Shown here one piece after another: positions 6,606-6,986 of a stretch of 6,986 nucleotides of DNA (its first letter is position 1; the number at the start of each line of letters is the position of its first letter). The DNA comes from JANNHK01 sp034408875 (GTDB lineage Bacteria; Actinomycetota; Acidimicrobiia; IMCC26256; PALSA-610), in the NCBI GenBank assembly GCA_034408875.1, contig JAWXCJ010000095.1, positions 1-6,986 on the forward strand, read 5' to 3'. A program made the position numbers and the translations under genes. Below the pieces are notes generated by a model. That model was not told the origin of the DNA, did not search any database, and was given only the letters and a program-made list of their open reading frames with translations.

Positions 6606-6986
6606 ATGGCGGCGAAGGCGACGAAAAAGGCACCCGCCAAGAAGGCGACCCCGGCCAAGAAGGCCGTGAAGGCCAAGGCGACCAAGCCGACCGCGAAGAG
6701 CGCGAAGAAGGCCACGCCCGCCCAGGTGGCAAAGAAGGCCCCGGCGAAGAAGGCCGCCAAGGCCCCCGTCAAGAAAGCCGTGAAGGCCCCGGCCAAGAAG
6801 GTCGCGAAGGCGCCCGCCAAGCCTGCTCCCGCCGGGGCCAAGAAGGCGGCCCCCGCGAAAGCCAAGCCCGTAGCGAAGCCCGCACCCGCGCCGAAGGCGA
6901 AGGTCGTCGCAGCGCCGAAGGCGAAGGTCGTCGCAGCGCCGAAGGCGAAGGTCGTCGCAGCGCCGAAGGCGAAGGTCGTCGCAGCG
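6606..6986 (+). CDS. Lys/Ala-rich N-terminal region, probably of a TraR/DksA-type zinc-finger protein (3' end missing)
   Basis: The reading frame is open for 127 codons from the ATG to the window edge. The visible protein is of very low complexity: 38 Lys and 48 Ala, the rest mostly Pro, Val and Thr, with no Asp, Glu, Arg or aromatic residue. Residues 1-90 contain loosely repeated PAKKA/VKAPAKK motifs like those in histone H1-like proteins and in the tails of actinobacterial HU (HupB); residues 96-127 are four exact PKAKVVAA units. Such a segment would be disordered and bind DNA or RNA through charge alone. In Streptomyces the gene after ileS encodes a lysine-rich protein with a C-terminal TraR/DksA zinc finger, followed by lspA; by position this is the likely counterpart, but the diagnostic cysteines would lie outside the window. 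Alternatives are an H1-like or HU-like nucleoid protein. A Shine-Dalgarno and a -10 box support it as a real gene. Confidence 0.82.
   Translation, partial: MAAKATKKAPAKKATPAKKAVKAKATKPTAKSAKKATPAQVAKKAPAKKAAKAPVKKAVKAPAKKVAKAPAKPAPAGAKKAAPAKAKPVAKPAPAPKAKVVAAPKAKVVAAPKAKVVAAPKAKVVAA
6891..6986 (+). repeat. Perfect 24-bp tandem repeat, four copies to the window edge
   Basis: Four identical copies start at 6891, 6915, 6939 and 6963; each encodes PKAKVVAA. The array reaches the last base of the window and may go on. The units have no nucleotide differences, whereas the lysine-rich part before them is diverged, so this part has expanded recently or is being homogenised. Confidence 0.97.

Noticed and set aside
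6521..6865. A hydrophobic-looking minus-strand frame (Ala/Phe/Leu-rich) opposite the lysine-rich gene
   Set aside because: AAG codons read in reverse give CTT/TTC-type Leu and Phe codons, so it only looks like a membrane protein. The plus strand has a -10 box and a Shine-Dalgarno.
6891..6986. CRISPR-like array
   Set aside because: The 24-bp units follow one another directly with no spacers and are in frame within a coding sequence.

Overview
The window looks like a chromosomal segment of a high-GC actinomycete. It holds the tail end of the division-and-cell-wall (dcw) cluster: sepF, a yggT/ylmG membrane gene and divIVA, followed by ileS and a lysine/alanine-rich gene. In Streptomyces the order sepF-ylmG-divIVA-ileS-TraR/DksA-type gene-lspA is well known. 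The 42-residue 'DGGVFxFG...GYW' repeats, the long eukaryote-like IleRS and the leaderless-looking promoters make me lean towards an uncultured or poorly studied Acidimicrobiia-type lineage, but that placement is inference.

Layout. Bases 3-407 (+) are the 3' part of sepF, cut by the window edge. It overlaps a yggT-family gene (404-649, +) by 4 nt. A promoter-like site with no room for a leader precedes divIVA (692-1774, +), which has a typical N-terminal membrane-binding domain and coiled coil, then a long Pro/Ala linker and an acidic tail ending in a basic cluster. ileS (4895-1800, -) points towards divIVA and ends 25 nt from it. A 48-bp divergent spacer separates ileS from a secreted L,D-transpeptidase (4944-6419, +) built as signal peptide, six propeller-like repeats, PG_binding_1 and YkuD. 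After a 186-nt intergenic region with two hairpins and a good -10 box, a Lys/Ala/Pro/Val-rich ORF (6606-6986+) runs off the end. It finishes in four perfect 24-bp repeats and is probably the N-terminal tail of a TraR/DksA-type protein.

How the genes fit together. SepF anchors FtsZ to the membrane, DivIVA organises poles and septum, YggT-family proteins are linked to division and membrane morphology, and the L,D-transpeptidase makes 3-3 peptidoglycan cross-links, so most of the window serves septal or polar wall growth. ileS is a housekeeping gene that travels with this cluster in actinobacteria; here it is inverted and shares a very compact promoter region with the wall enzyme. The points most worth a second look are the swapped HIGH motif (GIHH, the GXHH type) in IleRS, which in characterised IleRS2 enzymes goes with extreme mupirocin resistance; the overlapping divergent promoters without space for a T-box leader; the propeller-containing L,D-transpeptidase inserted into the conserved cluster; and the perfect tandem repeat in the lysine-rich gene. 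I see no defence system, mobile element, CRISPR array, tRNA or rRNA.
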